A stretch of DNA of 64,000 nt from the NCBI RefSeq assembly GCF_048544455.1, contig NC_133530.1, positions 19,149,748 through 19,213,747 of the forward strand, read 5' to 3'. Made by a program: the position numbers and the translations under genes. Origin of the DNA: Silene latifolia (taxonomy: Eukaryota > Streptophyta > Magnoliopsida > Caryophyllales > Caryophyllaceae). Below the pieces are notes generated by a model, which did not search any database, was not told the DNA's origin, and was given only the letters and a program-made list of their open reading frames with translations. Shown in pieces: positions 35,762-48,554 of this stretch (positions are counted from its first letter, which is position 1; every line of letters starts with the position of its first letter).

Positions 35762-35993
35762 CCCAAGTCAGTCGGACTCGCCTATTAGAATTAGTATCGC
35801 TTCATGCATTTCGTATTGTTGTTTGTTGTACCGTGACAGTTGTTTATTATCTTCGCTGCTTTAGTGGCCTATATCGACTGGTTATATGAACGTTCCATTG
35901 AATTTTTTCGCTGTGCAGCATTGATTCCGATAGTGTGGCTGCAACGAACTCTAAAGTTTTTGGTATGTACATCTAATTGCTTTTGTTTTAGGG

Positions 35994-36590
35994 ATGATAT
36001 TAGCCTGGTTTGTAGAGTCTTTGTATGATTTTGAAAGATATCAAGTTTTTAATGTTGACTACTGCCTTACTGCAGATCACTCATTGCTCGGAGACGGTGC
36101 AATTTTCACAAAGATGGGGAAATTACTTGCTATGACCAAGCTCTTTGGGACATGAGGTATGTGAAACTGTCCATTCGTACAAGGAGGTGAGATATCGCAA
36201 ATGATGTTGATGTGTTCTAATGACTTATGGCTTGGAGTCTTGTCTTGTTGTTTATGTGGTATAGGTGATTCTTTGAAAGTCTTCCGAAGATGTAATCCAA
36301 GGGTGAAACAAATGTTTGAAAATATGGACACGGGTGGTAGTGGACCAATCACTTATGGAGAGTTGAAGGAGGGATTGGCTCGGCTTGGATTAAAGATTCC
36401 TGAAAGTGAAGTGGAGGCGCTAATGAAAGCTGTAAGTAACTCTTTTAGTGTTGTCTTTTGCCATAGCTAAGTTGGTCATTCTTAAAAGAATTTGTGTGTA
36501 CATTTCCAGTGCTCAACATGGAAGTGGGTGGATCGATTACATTGAGTTCGTTGCAGCTGCACTTCACAGATACAGCCTTGAAAGTGATGG
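35994..36590 (+). pseudogene. CDPK exon module A2
   Basis: The same three blocks, of the second subtype: EF-hand 1 [12 protein letters not shown] and EF-hand 2 AQHGSGWIDYIE (position-3 Asp of the first loop replaced by Gly). Indels near 36143 and 36271 break the frame of the first and second blocks. Confidence 0.75.
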
Positions 36591-36610
36591 GTAAGTTACT
36601 TCACAGATAA

Positions 36611-36842
36611 AGGCGATGAACTGTAAGAAGTTGAGGGGAGGATGGAAAAAGTTTGCATTGGACAACAATTTACGAGTAGGTGATATCTGTGTTTTTGAGT
36701 TGATTAAGGACGCCTTAATTTGTTCAAAGTAGAAATAATCCGATGTTCATCCGGTGTTCATTGTTGTTACTTGCTAGAACTACTCGGACTAGCAATGCTA
36801 GTCCAAGTAGTTCCACGAAATCTGCATATGTGAACATTCAGG
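36611..36842 (+). pseudogene. B3-gene last-exon fragment, unit A
   Basis: It matches the end of the B3 gene at 16168: GGWKKFALDNNLRVGDICVF then ELIKDA, and further on SPSSSTKS where the intact gene has SPSSSMNS. An indel at 36715 breaks the frame. 3'-flank sequence (GGAAGTGTACTGTTTTGGTT) follows to about 37070. Confidence 0.8.
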
Positions 36843-37069
36843 TTATTTTGGAATCACGGAATGCTATCTTTGTTTTTGAATTTTGTTCAAAGACAAGAAA
36901 GAAATTTGTTGCCTTGTTGGAAGTGTACTGTTTTGGTTCGTAAGCAGTTAAACAGTCGAGTATAAATTGTGGAAATAAAACGAATGCATGTCGAGTATAT
37001 ATTGTGGAAACAAAAGGTCCCATTGTGGAAAGTGTACTGTTTTGGTTTGTATAAGTAGTTCAAACAGTC

Positions 37070-37396
37070 GAATTGCTACTTTAACCTAGAAGTTGAAAGA
37101 GATGGCTAATGAACTAGCTGGAGCCAAAGAACAACACAAGGAAGAGATTTGAGCTTCTTAATGAAAAACTTAGTTCTAAAATTATAGCTGAATCAAATAT
37201 AACTTTAGAACAAGATTACATTTCAAAAGAATTAGAGTCACATGTTATAGAACTTCAAGCTACAACATCTGAATTGAAAATTGAAAATGAAAAACTCACT
37301 CGTCATGTTTTTGATCTAATGACTGACATCTCTAAAATCAAACGATGTGTTCGAGGTCAAATAAGCTGTTATTCTGTTAACCTATTCATTTCCAGC
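37070..37396 (+). pseudogene. coiled-coil fragment, unit A
   Basis: An open stretch without start codon (LLNEKLSSKIIAESNITLEQ ..., LESHVIELQATTSELKIENE ..., SKIKRCVRG) with strong heptad character. Such coiled coils occur near the gag end of some plant retrotransposons; the origin is not certain. Copies at 43058-43371 and 50229-50541. Confidence 0.5.
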
Positions 37397-37402
37397 CCCA
37401 AG

Positions 37403-39612
37403 TAACGAGTGTCAATCTATTTTTCACGATTAACAGAGGTTCAACGAATGCTGGTTTGTCGCATACCGACACCCCCAAATGTCCTTTGTTGCTCCTCAAG
37501 TTTTATGTGGCCAGTTTACCTAATACAAGGAACCTTCTCTGAGATTTTTGCAGTTTTGTTCCGGCACCCATAAATCCCTGAAATCGTGTATATTACACTC
37601 CTACACTTCAATTTGAGCCATTCGGGAAGTCATACCGGACCCCGTTTCTTTTTCTCCCGATTTTCCAATCACGTGTCCTAGGTCATTTCAGGAGTCAACC
37701 AAATCGATTTAAGGCCAAAATAACGAGTATTAATCTCTTTTTCACGATTATCCGAGGTTCGAGGAATGCTGGTTTATCGAATACTGACACCCCCAAATGT
37801 TCTCCGTTGCTTCTCAAATTTTGTGTGTCGCTTTACCTGATCCGAGGAACTTTCTGTGTGATTTCCGGAAGATTTTGTTCTAGGACCCAATAATCCCGAA
37901 AACCGTGAATTAATACACTTCAATTTGAGCCATTCGGGAAGTCGTACCAGACCCCGTTTCTTTTTCTCCCGATTTTCCAATCACGTGTCCTAGATCATTT
38001 CACGAGTCAACCTATTCGATATAAGACCAAATAAAGAGTATTAATCCCTTTTTCACGATTAACCTAGGTTCGCCAAAAACTAGTTTATCGCATACCGGCA
38101 TCCCCAAATGTCGTCCGTTGCTCCTCAAATTTTATGTGGCCACTTTACTTGATCCGGGAACCTTCGTGTGATTTCCAGAGATTTTTGTTCCGGACCGTTA
38201 TCCCGAGAATTGTGTATTATACACTTCAATTTGAGCCGTACGGAAAGTTGTACCGGACCCTGTTTCTTTTTCTCTCGATCTTCCAACCACGTTTCCTAAG
38301 TCATTTCAGAAGTTAACCTATTCGATTTCAAGGCAAAATAACGAGTATTAATCAATTTTTCACGATAAACCGAGGTTCGACGAATGCTGGTTTATCGAAT
38401 ACTGGCACCCCCAAATGTCCTTCATTGTTCCTCAAATTTTGTGTGGCCATTTTACCTGATTCGAGGACCTTATGTGTGATTTCCGGAGGATTTTGTTCCG
38501 GGACCCTGTAATCCCGAAAACCGTGTATTATACACTTCAATTTGAGCTATTCGGGAAGTCGTACCGCACCTTGTTTATTTTTCTCCCGATTTTCCAACCA
38601 CGTGACCTAGGTCATTTCACGAGTTAAGCTATTCGATTTTAGGCCAAAATAACGAGTATTAATCCATTTTTTACGATTCACCGAGGTTCGAAGAATGCTG
38701 GTTTATCGCATATCGGCACCCCCAAATGTCCTCTGTTGCTCCTCAAATTTTGTGTGGCCGCTTTACCAGCTCCGTGGAACCTTCTGTGTCATTCTCGGAG
38801 GATTTTTTTCCGGGACCCTGTAATCCCAAAAACCGTGTATTAATACTTCAATTTGAGCCGTCCGGGAAGTCCTACCGAACCCCGGTTCTTATTCTCCCGA
38901 TTTTCCAACCACGTATCCTAGGTCATTTCACAAGTTAACCTATTCAATTTCAGGGCAAAATAACGAGTATTAATCAATTTTTCACGATAAACCGAGGTTC
39001 GATTTAATGTTGGTTGATCGCATACCAAGCACCTCCAAATGTCCTCGGTTGCTCCTCAAATTTTGTGTGGCCGCTTTACCTGATCCGTGGAACCTTCGTG
39101 TCATTTCGGGAGGATTTTGTTCCGGGACCCGATAATTCCGAAAACCATGTACTACTATACTTCTAAAGAGCCGTTCGGGAAGTCCCACCGGACCCCGGTT
39201 CTTATTCTCCCGATTTTCCAACCACGTATCCTAGGTTATTTTACGAGATTACCTAATCAATTTCAGGTCAAAATAACGAGTATTAATCCCTTTTTCACGA
39301 TTATCCGAGTCGAGAAATGCTGGTTTATCGAATACTAACACCCCAAATGTCCTCCTTTGCTTCTCAAATTTTGTGTGTCCGCTTTACCTGATCCGAGGAA
39401 CCTTCTATGTGATTTCTCGAGGATTTTGTTCCGGGACCCCGCAATCCCAAAACCGTGTATTATACACTTCAATTTGAGCCGTTTGGGAAGTCGTACCGGA
39501 CCTCGTTTCTTTTTCTCCTAATTTTCCAACCACGTGACCTAGGTCATTTCACGAGTTACCCTATTCGATTTCAGGCCAAAATAACGAGTGTTAATCCATT
39601 TTTCACGATTAA
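37403..39612 (+). repeat. 311-bp satellite, seven monomers, unit A
   Basis: Monomers start at TAACGAGT/TAAAGAGT: 37403, 37721, 38032, 38339, 38650, 38961, 39274 and 39582 (last one partial), spacings 307-318. Each contains CCGAGGTTCG, CCCCAAATGTCCT, TTGTTCCGGGACC, CTTCAATTTGAGCC and CCCGATTTTCCAACCACGT. Monomers within a unit differ more than the same monomer between units, so the 7-mer was amplified as a block. Confidence 0.9.
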
Positions 39613-40265
39613 CCGAGTGGTGAGCCGAAGTCGTGTGCTCCCAAAAATAAGTAATAAAGTCCTATTACCTTAACTATATAGTAGAGGTAAGTCGGGTGTC
39701 GAATCCACAGGGAAGGCAATGTATTTAATGTGTAAAAATTAAGTATAGAGTACAAGTAACAATAATAGGGGGGTTTTGTTGATTGAATAAGCTAATGACT
39801 AATAAGACAAAGTAATAAAGATGATTAATTCAGCTGATTACAGGTCTTAGGTCAACAAACATCCACTATCAACAAACTAATTGGTCTTCGATTGTCTTTA
39901 ACTCAATTACTCTCAAGCACTTTATTGTGGAAATACAAGTCTCCTTCTTCCTCTTAAGTATAGTCAACTAGCTCGAAACGCGATATTAGAAGACCCTAAT
40001 TATTGAATAATCTAATCCACGCGTCTAGATTTAATCCAACAATAGCATTAACAATCAAAGGAAGCGATAAAGATAACGATCTTTAACACACGCGGTTAAC
40101 GATTCGAATTATATGTTTAGTCTCTACTTCGTCCTAATAACGATGAAACTCATACAAATTATCAGGGTAAAATTTGCTACTTTAATCTAGATTAATTGAA
40201 TAATTACAGATTCAATTTCTAAACTTGTAATAGATTAATGTAAACAATTACCAATTGATCAGATT
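39613..40265 (+). repeat. LTR-like non-coding segment, unit A
   Basis: AT-rich sequence with GTCGGGTGTCGAATCCACAG, a motif I associate with plant retrotransposon LTR/UTR regions. It ends AATTGATC at the next unit. Copies at 45594-46243 and 52764-53411. No coding capacity. Confidence 0.45.
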
Positions 40266-40784
40266 AGCCTGCCGAGTTGACCGCTTTTTCTTATGCATTG
40301 ATTATTGCCGCTGAACTCAACCTTACAAGTTTTGACTTTGCCACGGACAGCAAAACAGTTAAATGATACCTGACAAATAACCCTGAAAATTTATTTCAAA
40401 GACCCGACCACGGTTTTTTAACCATCTGCATTAAGTCGATATGGTTTCATTTGATAGGCGTTGAATTTTGTCAGATTTTTTGGTTACGTTCAAAAGACAA
40501 CACTATTGCTGACATTTTGTCAAGATGTAATCATGAAGACTTGAGGAGGGGAAGAGGAAACACGGTGTTTCTCTGGCGATTAGTAAGACGTGATTTACGG
40601 TTTTTTAAGCCAACTATGATAAAAAAAACTTGGTGGAAGGAGCTGTAGTTGAGAAAAGTTTCGGATTTAATTTTTTGGTGGATATTATCCTATCAAGCAT
40701 GGAAGAGGACTTGAGCGGTGTTGATCATGAAAAGCAAATCTCTAAAGTTTTTGGTTTGTATATCTAATTGCTTTTGTTTTAGGG

Positions 40785-41384
40785 ATGATATTAGCCTGGT
40801 TTGTAGAGTCTTTGTATGATTTTGCAAGATATCAAGTTTTCAATGTTGACTACCGCCTTAATGCAGATCACTCATTGCCCGGAGACGGTGCAATTTTCAC
40901 AGAGATGGGGAAATTGCTTGCTATGACCAAGCTGCTTGGACATGAGGTATGTGAAACCTGTCCATTCTGTACAAGGAGGTGAGATATCACAAATAATGTT
41001 GATGTGTTCTAATGACTTATGGCTTGGAGTCTTGGACTGTTGTTTATGTGGTATAGGTGGTTGCTGAAAGTCTTCCCGAAGATGTAATCCAAGGGCTGAA
41101 ACAAATGTTCGAAAATATGGACACGGATGGTAGTGGAACAATCACTTATGGAGAGTTGAAGGAGGGATTGGCTCGGCTTGGATTAAAGATTCCTGAAAGT
41201 GAAGTGGAGGCGCTAATGAAAGCTGTAAGTAACTCTTTTCTCGTTGTCTTTTGCCGAGCTAAGTTGGTCATTCTTAAAAGAATTTGTGTGTACATTTCCA
41301 GGCTGCTCAACATGGAAGTGAATCGATCGATTACATTGAGTTCATTGCAGCCACGCATCACAGATACAGGCTTGAAAGTGATGG
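40785..41384 (+). pseudogene. CDPK exon module B1
   Basis: Same subtype as A1 ([12 protein letters not shown] loop). The acceptor TTTCCAG before the third block is intact here; an extra C at about 40959 shifts the sequence of the first intron only. Confidence 0.75.
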
Positions 41385-41972
41385 GTAAGTTACTGCAGCT
41401 ATTTCAGAGTTTCTACGATTTTCAATGCAAGTACTTTGCAGCTGGTTTTCCAGATTATTCCTGTATTTTTTTTTTCATTACTACCTCTACTGTTGGGGTT
41501 TTACTCACATTTGAAGATCTGAGCTGAGTGAGCTCCTAACAGCAATACTTCAACAGCCTACCATCTGTTCGATTTTCCAGTACTTCCATCTGTTTGAAGT
41601 AGGAATGTGGGTAGGAATTATTGACGGGTCTGTCACCAAACTAATTGCAAAACAACATGGCAATACAAATTACTTTCTCCGTTAGTTTGGTTTCCTTACA
41701 TTTCCTTTTACTAGTTGTAGTACGGCGCGCGCGCCGTACCCCAAGTTAGTCGGACTCGCCTATTAGAATTAGTATCGCTTCATGCATTTCGTATTGTTAT
41801 TTGTTGTACCGTGACAGTTGTTTATTATCTTCGCTGCTTTAGTGGCCTATATCGACTGGTTATATGAACGTTCCATTGAATTTTTTTTTGTGCAAAGCAT
41901 TGATTCCGATAGTGTGGCTGCAACGAACTCTAAAGTTTTTGGTATGTACATCTAATTGCTTTTGTTTTAGGG

Positions 41973-42570
41973 ATGATATTAGCCTGGTTTGTAGAGTCTT
42001 TGTATGATTTTGAAAGATATCAAGTTTTTAATGTTGACTACTGCCTTACTGCAGATCACTCATTGCTCGGAGACGGTGCAATTTTCACAAAGATGGGGAA
42101 ATTACTTGCTATGACCAAGTCTTTGGGACATGAGGTATGTGAAACCTGTCCATTCTGTACAAGGAGGTGAGATATCGCAAATGATGTTGATGTGTTCTAA
42201 TGACTTATGGCTTGGAGTCTTGTATCGTTGTTTATGTGGTATAGGTGATTTTGAAAGTCTTCCGAAGATGTAATCCAAGGGTGAAACAAATGTTTGAAAA
42301 TATGGACACGGGTGGTAGTGGACCAATCACTTATGGAGAGTTGAAGGAGGGATTGGCTCGGCTTGGATTAAAGATTCCTGAAAGTGAAGTGGAGGCGCTA
42401 ATGAAAGCTGTAAGTAACTCTTTTAGTGTTGTCTTTTGCCATAGCTAAGTTGGTCATTCTTAAAAGAATTTGTGTGTACATTTCCAGGTTGCTCAACATG
42501 GAAGTGGGTGGATCGATTACATTGAGTTCGTTGCAGCTGCACTTCACAGATACAGCCTTGAAAGTGATGG
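41973..42570 (+). pseudogene. CDPK exon module B2
   Basis: Same subtype as A2 ([24 protein letters not shown]), with indels near 42119 and 42248 that break the first and second blocks. Confidence 0.75.
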
Positions 42571-42590
42571 GTAAGTTACTTCACAGATAA

Positions 42591-42822
42591 AGGCGATGAA
42601 CTGTAAGAAGTTGAGGGGAGGATGGAAAAAGTTTGCATTGGACAACAATTTACGAGTAGGTGATATCTGTGTTTTTGAGTTGATTAAGGACGCCTTAATT
42701 TGTTCAAAGTAGAAATAATCCGATGTTCATCTGGTGTTGCTGTTGTTACTTGCTAGAACTACTCGGACTAGCAATGCTAGTCCAAGTAGTTCCACGAAAT
42801 CTGCATATGTGAACATTCAGGT
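42591..42822 (+). pseudogene. B3-gene last-exon fragment, unit B
   Basis: Same fragment as in unit A, with the same indel after ELIKDA; 3'-flank sequence follows. Confidence 0.8.
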
Positions 42823-43057
42823 TATTTTGGAATCACGGAATGCTATGCTGTTTTCGGAATTTTGTTCAGCACAAGAAAGACTGTTGCCTTGTTGGAAGTG
42901 TACTGTTTTGGTTCGTAAGCAGTTAAACAGTCGAGTATAAATTGTGGAAATAAAACGAATGCATGTCGAGTATATATTGTGGAAACAAAAGGTCCCATTG
43001 TGGAAAGTGTACTGTTTTGGTTTGTATAAGTAGTTCAAACAGTCGAATTGCTACTTT

Positions 43058-43371
43058 AACCTAGAAGTTGAAAGAGATGGCTAATGAACTAGCTGGAGCC
43101 AAAGAACAACACAAGGAAGAGATTTGAGCTTCTTAATGAAAAACTTAGTTCTAAAATTATAGTTGAATCAAATATAACTTTAGAACAAGATTACATTTCA
43201 AAAGAATTAGAGTCACATGTTATAGAACTTCAAGCTACAACATCTGAATTGAAAATTGAAAATGAAAAACTCACTCGTCATGTTTTTGATCTAATGACTG
43301 ACATCTCTAAAATCAAACGATGTGTTCGAGGTCAAATAAGCTGTTATTCTGTTAACCTATTCATTTCCAGC
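43058..43371 (+). pseudogene. coiled-coil fragment, unit B
   Basis: Same as in unit A with one or two substitutions (ATAGTTGAATCA for ATAGCTGAATCA). Confidence 0.5.
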
Positions 43372-43377
43372 CCCAAG

Positions 43378-45593
43378 TAACGAGTGTCAATCTATTTTTC
43401 ACGATTAACAGAGGTTCAACGAATGCTGGTTTGTCGCATACCGACACCCCCAAATGTCCTTTGTTGCTCCTCAAGTTTTATGTGGCCAGTTTACCTAATA
43501 CAAGGAACCTTCTCTGAGATTTTTGCGAGTTTTGTTCCGGCACCCATAAATCCCCGAAATCGTGTATATTACACTCCTACACTTCAATTTGAGCCATTCG
43601 GGAAGTCATACTGGGACCCGTTTCTTTTTCTCCCGATTTTCCAATCACGTGTCCTAGGTCATTTCAGGAGTCAACCAAATCGATTTAAGGCCAAAATAAC
43701 GAGTATTAATCTCTTTTTCACGATTATCCGAGGTTCGAGGAATCTTTGGTTTATCGAACCGACACCCCCAAATGTTCTCCGTTGCTTCTCAAATTTTGTG
43801 TGTCGCTTTACCTGATCCGAGGAACTTTTCGTGTGATTTAGGAAGATTTTGTTCTAGGACCCAATAATCCCGAAACCGTGAATTAATACACTTCAATTTG
43901 AGCCATTCGGGAAGTCGTACTGCACCCGTTTCTTTTTCTCCCGATTTTCCAATCACGTGTCCTAGATCATTTCACGAGTCAACCTATTCGATATAAGACC
44001 AAATAAAGAGTATTAATCCCTTTTTCACGATTAACCTAGGTTCGCCAAAAACTAGTTTATCGCATACCAAGCATCCCCAAATGTCGTCCGTTGCTCCTCA
44101 AATTTTATGTGGCCACTTTACTTGATCCGGGGAACCTTCTGTGTGATTTCCAGAGATTTTTGTTAGGGACCCTGTTATCCCGAGAATTGTGTATTATACA
44201 CTTCAATTTGAGCCGTACGGAAAGTTGTACCGGACCCTGTTTCTTTTTCTCCCGATCTTCCAACCACGTTTCCTAAGTCATTTCAGAAGTTAACCTATTC
44301 GATTTCAAGGCAAAATAACGAGTATTAATCAATTTTTCACGATAAACCGAGGTTCGACGAATGCTGGTTTATCGAATACTGGCACCCCCAAATGTCCTTC
44401 ATTGTTCCTCAAATTTTGTGTGGCCATTTTACCTGATTCGAGGACCTTATGTGTGATTTCCGGAGGATTTTGTTCCGGGACCCTGTAATCCCGAAAACCG
44501 TGTATTATACACTTCAATTTGAGCTGTTCGGGAAGTCGTACCGCACCTTGTTTATTTTTCTCCCGATTTTCCAACCACGTGACCTAGGTCATTTCACGAG
44601 TTAAGCTATTCGATTTTAGGCCAAAATAACGAGTATTAATCCATTTTTTACGATTCACCGAGGTTCGAAGAATGCTGGTTTATCGCATATCGGCACCCCA
44701 AATGTCCTCTCTGTTGCTCCTCAAATTTTGTGTGGCCGCTTTACCAGCTCCGTGGAACCTTCTGTGTCATTCTCGGAGGATTTTTTTCCGGGACCCTGTA
44801 ATCCCAAAAACCGTGTATTAATACTTCAATTTGAGCCGTCCGGGAAGTCCTACCGAACCCCGGTTCTTATTCTCCCGATTTTCCAACCACGTATCCTAGG
44901 TCATTTCACAAGTTAACCTATTCAATTTCAGGGCAAAATAACGAGTATTAATCAATTTTTCACGATAAACCGAGGTTCGACGAATGTTGGTTGATCGCAT
45001 ACCGGCACCTCCAAATGTCCTCGGTTGCTCCTCAAATTTTGTGTGGCCGCTTTACCTGATCCGTGGAACCTTCTGTGTCATTTCAGGAGGATTTTGTTCC
45101 GGGACCCGATAATTCCGAAAACCATGTACTACTATACTTCTAAAGAGCCGTTCGGGAAGTCCCACCGGACCCCGGTTCTTATTCTCCCGATTTTCCAACC
45201 ACGTATCCTAGGTTATTTTACGAGATTACCTAATCAATTTCAGGTCAAAATAACGAGTATTAATCCCTTTTTCACGATTATCCGAGTCGAGAAATGCTGG
45301 TTTATCGAATACTAACACCCCAAATGTCCTCCTTTGCTTCTCAAATTTTGTGTGTCCGCTTTACCTGATCCGAGGAACCTTCTATGTGATTTCCTGAGGA
45401 TTTTGTTCCGGGACCCTGCAATCCCGAAAACCGTGTATTATACACTTCAATTTGAGCCGTTTGGGAAGTCGTACCGGACCTCGTTTCTTTTTCTCCTAAT
45501 TTTCCAACCACGTGACCTAGGTCATTTCACGAGTTACCCTATTCGATTTCAGGCCAAAATAACGAGTGTTAATCCATTTTTCACGATTAACCG
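43378..45593 (+). repeat. 311-bp satellite, seven monomers, unit B
   Basis: Collinear with the unit A array, monomer by monomer. Confidence 0.9.
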
Positions 45594-46243
45594 AGTGGTG
45601 AGCCGAAGTCGTGTGCTCCCAAAAATAAGTAATAAAGTCCTATTACCTTAACTATATAGTAGAGGTAAGTCGGGTGTCGAATCCACAGGGAAGGCAATGT
45701 ATTTAATGTGTAAAAATTAAGTATAGAGTACAAGTAACAATAATAGGGGGGTTTTGTTGATTGAATAAGCTAATGACTAATAAGACAAAGTAATAAAGAT
45801 GATTAATTCAGCTGATTACAGGTCTTAGGTCAACAAACATCCACTATCAACAAACTAATTGGTCTTCGATTGTCTTTAACTCAATTACTCTCAAGCACTT
45901 TATTGTGGAAATACAAGTCTCCTTCTTCCTCTTAAGTATAGTCAACTAGCTCGAAACGCGATATTAGAAGACCCTAATTATTGAACAATCTAATCCACGC
46001 GTCTAGATTTAATCCAACAATAGCATTAACAATCAAAGGAAGCGATAAAGATAACGATCTTTAACACACGCGGTTAACGATTCGAATTATATGTTTAGTC
46101 TCTACTTCGTCCTAATAACGATGAAACTCATACAAATTATCAGGGTAAAATTTGCTACTTTAATCTAGATTAATTGAATAATTACAGATTCAATTTCTAA
46201 ACTTGTAATAGATTAATGTAAACAATTACCAATTGATCAGATT
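45594..46243 (+). repeat. LTR-like non-coding segment, unit B
   Basis: Nearly identical to the segment in unit A. Confidence 0.45.
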
Positions 46244-46762
46244 AGCCTGCCGAGTTGACCGCTTTTTCTTATGCATTGATTATTGCCGCTGAACTCAACC
46301 TTACAAGTTTTGACTTTGCCACGGACAGCAAAACAGTTAAATGATACCTGACAAATAACCCTGAAAATTTATTTCAAAGACCCGACCACGATTTTTTAAC
46401 CATCTGCATTAAGTCGATATGGTTTCATTTGATAGGCGTTGAATTTTGTCAGATTTTTTGGTTACGTTCAAAAGACAACACTATTGCTGACATTTTGTCA
46501 AGATGTAATCATGAAGACTTGAGGAGGGGAAGAGGAAACACGGTGTTTCTCTGGCGATTAGTAAGACGTGATTTACGGTTTTTTAAGCCAACTATGATAA
46601 AAAAAACTTGGTGGAAGGAGCTGTAGTTGAGAAAAGTTTCGGATTTAATTTTTTGGTGGATATTATCCTATCAAGCATGGAAGAGGACTTGAGCGGTGTT
46701 GATCATGAAAAGCAAATCTCTAAAGTTTTTGGTTTGTATATCTAATTGCTTTTGTTTTAGGG

Positions 46763-47362
46763 ATGATATTAGCCTGGTTTGTAGAGTCTTTGTATGATTT
46801 TGCAAGATATCAAGTTTTCAATGTTGACTACCGCCTTAATGCAGATCACTCATTGCCCGGAGACGGTGCAATTTTCACAGAGATGGGGAAATTGCTTGCT
46901 ATGACCAAGCTGCTTGGACATGAGGTATGTGAAACTGTCCATTCTGTACAAGGAGGTGAGATATCACAAATAATGTTGATGTGTTCTAATGACTTATGGC
47001 TTGGAGTCTTGGACTGTTGTTTATGTGGTATAGGTGGTTGCTGAAAGTCTTCCCGAAGATGTAATCCAAGGGCTGAAACAAATGTTCGAAAATATGGACA
47101 CGGATGGTAGTGGAACAATCACTTATGGAGAGTTGAAGGAGGGATTGGCTCGGCTTGGATTAAAGATTCCTGAAAGTGAAGTGGAGGCGCTAATGAAAGC
47201 TGTAAGTAACTCTTTTACTGTTGTCTTTTGCCAGAGCTAAGTTGGTCATTCTTAAAAGAATTTGTGTGTACATTTCCAGGCTGCTCAACATGGAAGTGAA
47301 TCGATCGATTACATTGAGTTCATTGCAGCCACGCATCACAGATACAGGCTTGAAAGTGATGG
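46763..47362 (+). pseudogene. CDPK exon module C1
   Basis: Subtype A1; all three blocks and both introns have intact borders, so this is among the best-preserved copies. Confidence 0.75.
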
Positions 47363-47954
47363 GTAAGTTACTGCAGCTATTTCAGAGTTTCTACGATTTT
47401 CAATGCAAGTACTTTGCGGCTGGTTTTCCAGATTATTTCTGTATTTTTTTTTTCATTACTACCTCTCTTTGTTGGGGTTTTACTCACATTTGAAGATCCG
47501 AGAAATGAGTGAGCTCCTAACAAAGAATACTTCAATGACCTACCATCCATTCGATTTTCCAAAGACTTCCATCTGTTTGAAGTAGGAATGTGGGTAGGAA
47601 TTATTGACGGGTCTGTCACCAAACTAATTGCAAAACAACATGGCAATACAAATTACTTTCTCCGTTAGTTTGGTTTCCTTACATTTCCTTTTACTAGTTG
47701 TAGTACGGCGCGCGCGCCGTACCCCAAGTTAGTCGGACTCGCCTATTAGAATTAGTATCGCTTCATGCATTTCGTATTGTTATTTGTTGTACCGTGACAG
47801 TTGTTTATTATCTTCGCTGCTTTAGTGGCCTATATCGACTGGTTATATGAACGTTCCATTGAAATTTTTCGCTGTGCAGCATTGATTCCGATAGTGTGGC
47901 TGCAACGAACTCTAAAGTTTTTGGTATGTACATCTAATTGCTTTTGTTTTAGGG

Positions 47955-48554
47955 ATGATATTAGCCTGGTTTGTAGAGTCTTTGTATGATTTTGCAAGAT
48001 ATCAAGTTTTCAATGTTGACTACTGCCTTACTGCAGATCACTCATTGCTCGGAGACGGTGCAATTTTCACAAAGATGGGGAAATTACTTGCTATGACCAA
48101 GCTGCTGGGACATGAGGTATGTGAAACTGTCCATTCTGTACAAGGAGGTGAGATATCGCAAATGATGTTGATGTGTTCTAATGACTTATGGCTTGGAGTC
48201 TTGGACTGTTGTTTATGTGGTATAGGTGATTGCTGAAAGTTTTCCCGAAGATGTAATCCAAGGGCTGAAACAAATGTTTGAAAATATGGACACGGATGGT
48301 AGTGGACCAATCACTTATGGAGAGTTGAAGGAGGGATTGGCTCGGCTTGGATTAAAGATTCCTGAAAGTGAAGTGGAGGCGCTAATGAAAGCTGTAAGTA
48401 ACTCTTTTACTGTTGTCTTTTGCCAGAGCTAAGTTGGTCATTCTTAAAAGAATTTGTGTGTAAATTTCCAGGCTGCTCAACATGGAAGTGAATCGATCGA
48501 TTACATTGAGTTCATTGCAGCCACGCATCACAGATACAGGCTTGAAAGTGATGG
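47955..48554 (+). pseudogene. CDPK exon module C2 (hybrid subtype)
   Basis: The extra module of unit C. Its first part resembles A2 (YCLTADHSLLGDG), its EF-hand 1 is [12 protein letters not shown], and its third block is of the A1 type ([12 protein letters not shown]). It therefore looks like a recombinant between the two subtypes, as expected from unequal crossing-over. Confidence 0.75.

Larger units (their letters stand above)
34291..40265 (+). repeat. composite array unit A (5975 bp)
   Basis: First unit of a tandem array. In order: RNase H-like fragment, two CDPK exon modules, B3 last-exon fragment, coiled-coil fragment, seven 311-bp satellite monomers, LTR-like segment. It matches unit B nearly base for base. 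The junctions at 34291, 40266, 46244 and 53412 all start with the same AGC(CTG)CCGAGTTGACC sequence. Confidence 0.92.
40266..46243 (+). repeat. composite array unit B (5978 bp)
   Basis: Second full unit, same internal order as unit A, with two CDPK modules (40785 and 41973). It differs from A mainly by short indels. Confidence 0.92.

Noticed and set aside
37774..39338. Several 60-100 codon frames in the 311-bp satellite
   Set aside because: The monomer length is not a multiple of three and frames differ between monomers, so no protein is maintained.
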